Shown here in pieces: positions 62,126-64,000 of a stretch of DNA of 64,000 nt (its first letter is position 1; each line of letters begins with the position of its first letter). The DNA lies in assembly GCA_019914945.1 (NCBI GenBank), contig CM034108.1:10790280-10854279 (forward strand). The letters are read 5' to 3'. Source of the stretch: Typha latifolia. Its lineage: Eukaryota; Streptophyta; Magnoliopsida; Poales; Typhaceae. The position numbers and the translations under genes are program-made. The notes below the pieces were generated by a model, which made no database searches, was not told the DNA's origin, and saw nothing but the letters and a program-made list of their open reading frames with translations.

Positions 62126-62844
62126 TATTAATTTATGTAAAGAGTAGTATTGACCAAATTTGAAAGGCAAAGGAGAAAAAAAAGAGTATTATTCATGTAA
62201 AATTGTAGGGTGATGGGTTTTCATGGTTTGTTAATGCCACACATAAAGGACTAGAAAAAAAAGAAAAGGAGAGTTTATGGCAATGGTTACATATGTATCT
62301 CTGATGTATGTACTATCTTCGCATAGACATTTAAATTAAAAGAATAATTTAAATATTCCGATGGCTGATTGTGGTAGTAGGCTATAATTGAGAAATTGTA
62401 GAAATTGAGAAGATAAAAATCATAAGGGAAAAAAAGAGATTGTAATTTACCTACGTTATAAGTGGATACAAATATTTATACGATTATAAAGAAGATGCAA
62501 GACCAAAAAGTTTTATCAAATCAAAATTTTCTCAGTGCACCATTATTTGAACCAAGTGTCCTACTCCTATTTAAATCTCCACCTTTGCCAAAAGTCCAAT
62601 ATCCTCAATAATCTAGGAGTCACTGAAAAACGTTGGAGTTCTATTAGTCACTAACAAAGGATTTAATATCTAATAATTTAGGTCTTGAGTATGAAACCTC
62701 CAAAGTTTATTTTATTGTTTAAAATATAAGATTTTCTTTACATAATTGAGAAAATATAATCTTAAGAAAAAAAAATAGAGAGATCGGCACTCAAACAAAG
62801 AAGAAAAAAATAATCCATCGAAAATGTAGAAGCTTTGAATATAT
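62126..62844. other. 3' flank of the kinase gene, no further gene
   Basis: The first 200 bp are probably 3' UTR. The rest is AT-rich with A-runs (62405-62440, 62765-62775). Nothing recognised. Confidence 0.5.
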
Positions 62845-64000
62845 ATTTTTTTTGATTGATAATGAGCTGAACTTCAGCTAATGTTTACATCCTAGGCCCA
62901 TTCGGTACCCATCTTATTTGATATAATAATAGACTCTAAATCCGGAGGTATACTATCTGAGCTACCCTAAATAGATCCAATAGTAGATTTCCTTCTTAAC
63001 TTAGCTAGCCAATCTGCTGCCCTATTCCCTTCTCTATAAGTATGCAAAAATTTGATTTTCCTAAAGGACATCAACATCGAGCAATACTCTTGTATTATCT
63101 CTCTTAGCCGCCAAGGGCCACTATCTTCACCTTGGAATATTTTGATCAGAGTAGAAGCATCAGATTCCACTATCACTTGGTCCCATTTGTCGTAAGCCTC
63201 TTTCAGGCCAGTTCGCATGGCGCACACCTCACAATAACTGGCCGAGTCCCCAGTCGTCGGTTCTGCCAAAGCGTGAAGTAGGTGAACCTTATCATCTCTG
63301 GCGATAAAACCGGCACCTCACTGGCATTCTCTCTCTTTGAAGGACCCGTCAACATTAATTTTCACTCAGTCCACAGGGGGAGGAGTCCATCGTACCGTAA
63401 CGGTGATGCTCTTTTTTCGGCCCTCTGCGACCTGCCTCTTCATATAGTCCTGGGACAATACAAAAGCCCTCCTTGCCACCATGCTTGCGATTGACCTCTT
63501 GTCCTAAAAAATCCTACCATTTCTTTCCTTCCAGATTCCTCATAACGTGGCCGTAATGGTAGATTTAACCATTCCATCAATTTTGTGGTCCTTGTCTCAT
63601 CTATGTGTGATCAAGTCCGGCCCAACTGCCAGCTCTTGCTCGCCACCATTGTTGATCAAAGTTGCTGCACTATCCCATACCTCCAACGCAAACTAGCATG
63701 TGTAGAAAAGATGAGATCTCATAGAGATAATCACGAGTTGGAACCTGATGCCAAAAGAGTTTCCACAAGAAGGCTCTTTTGCGAGGCACGGTCGCCAATT
63801 ACCAGAGTTTGGTCCATCCAGCCCAGGGTTGGACCTTCTCCTCCTTGAGGTAAGTATAGATTGACTTTGCCTTCGCTTCCCCATTTGTCGCCGAGGCCCA
63901 AACCCACTGATCATCAACCTCCCCGCCTCCGGTCTCAATTGTGGTGATGCCAAAGACAATGCCTTTGTTGAACCCGCTCAGGAGTTTATGAACATCCCAC
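62845..64000 (-). mobile_element. LINE remnant, 3' end (zf-RVT and RNase H-like), second copy, runs off the window
   Basis: Read on the minus strand from 64000: FALEVWDSAATLI (about 63700), SITVTVRWTPPPVD with VKINVDGSFKERECQ (about 63395-63320), then a good frame 63269-62967 with VIVESDASTLIKIFQGEDSG and TYREGNRAADWLAKL. These are the standard end motifs of plant LINE ORF2, and the RNase H-like Asp residues (DGS, ESDA) and the terminal RxxNxxAD box are visible. Stops and shifts interrupt the upstream part. The end near 62850 has an A-run (ATCAATCAAAAAAAATATA on minus), fitting a poly(A) tail. The 5' part is outside the window. Confidence 0.88.

Overview
This is nuclear DNA of a flowering plant. 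Every gene has GT-AG introns, the families are plant families, and the space between genes is filled with decayed transposons. Several genes have GC-rich, GC3-biased 5' coding ends (first exon of ESF1, first exons of the sulfate transporter, the intronless plastid gene) set in AT-rich surroundings. That gradient is more typical of monocots than eudicots, so a monocot is my best guess, with low certainty.

Six gene models could be assembled exon by exon, and every exon junction keeps the reading frame. (1) 5147-8936 +, an ACD6/ITN1-like ankyrin-repeat membrane protein with a PGG domain, 3 exons. (2) 10200-18618 +, ESF1, a nucleolar pre-rRNA processing factor, 7 exons. (3) 20121-40881 -, a GUP1-like MBOAT acyltransferase, 19 small exons over about 21 kb; it lies tail-to-tail with ESF1. 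(4) 49084-53636 -, a group 3 sulfate-transporter-family protein closest to SULTR3;3, 13 exons. (5) 57680-58300 -, an intronless, probably plastid-targeted conserved protein of unknown function. (6) 59774-62125 +, a cysteine-rich receptor-like kinase with only one Gnk2/DUF26 domain, 7 exons.

Mobile DNA, left to right: a broken Ty3/gypsy element (1-3760) with an inverted Gag block and no reverse transcriptase; a repeat rich in AAGCTTGA-like motifs (about 4135-4640); an LTR fragment directly after the ankyrin gene (8945-9440), related to an LTR inside GUP1 intron 2 (36800-37490) that precedes a wrecked Ty1/copia Pol; a GGCA-rich dispersed repeat with copies in introns of both ESF1 and GUP1; a long-TIR, Mutator-like element (43528-44930); a non-autonomous element with two diverged LTRs (45810 to about 48110); a small inverted-repeat element (55921-56198); two LINE 3' ends (56500-57250 and 62850-64000, both minus); and a hAT-like element (58717-59546) ending 18 bp before a TATA box of the kinase gene.

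The genes do not form a pathway. The ankyrin protein and the kinase belong to families linked to immunity, and each has repeat DNA in its promoter region. ESF1, GUP1, the transporter and the plastid protein are housekeeping or metabolic. I found no CRISPR array, operon-like cluster, tRNA or rRNA gene, and no evidence for a new multi-gene system. The most interesting signals are structural: a tandem duplication of the last GUP1 exon, W-box-bearing tandem repeats upstream of the ankyrin gene, the one-domain kinase ectodomain, and several internally rearranged transposons.
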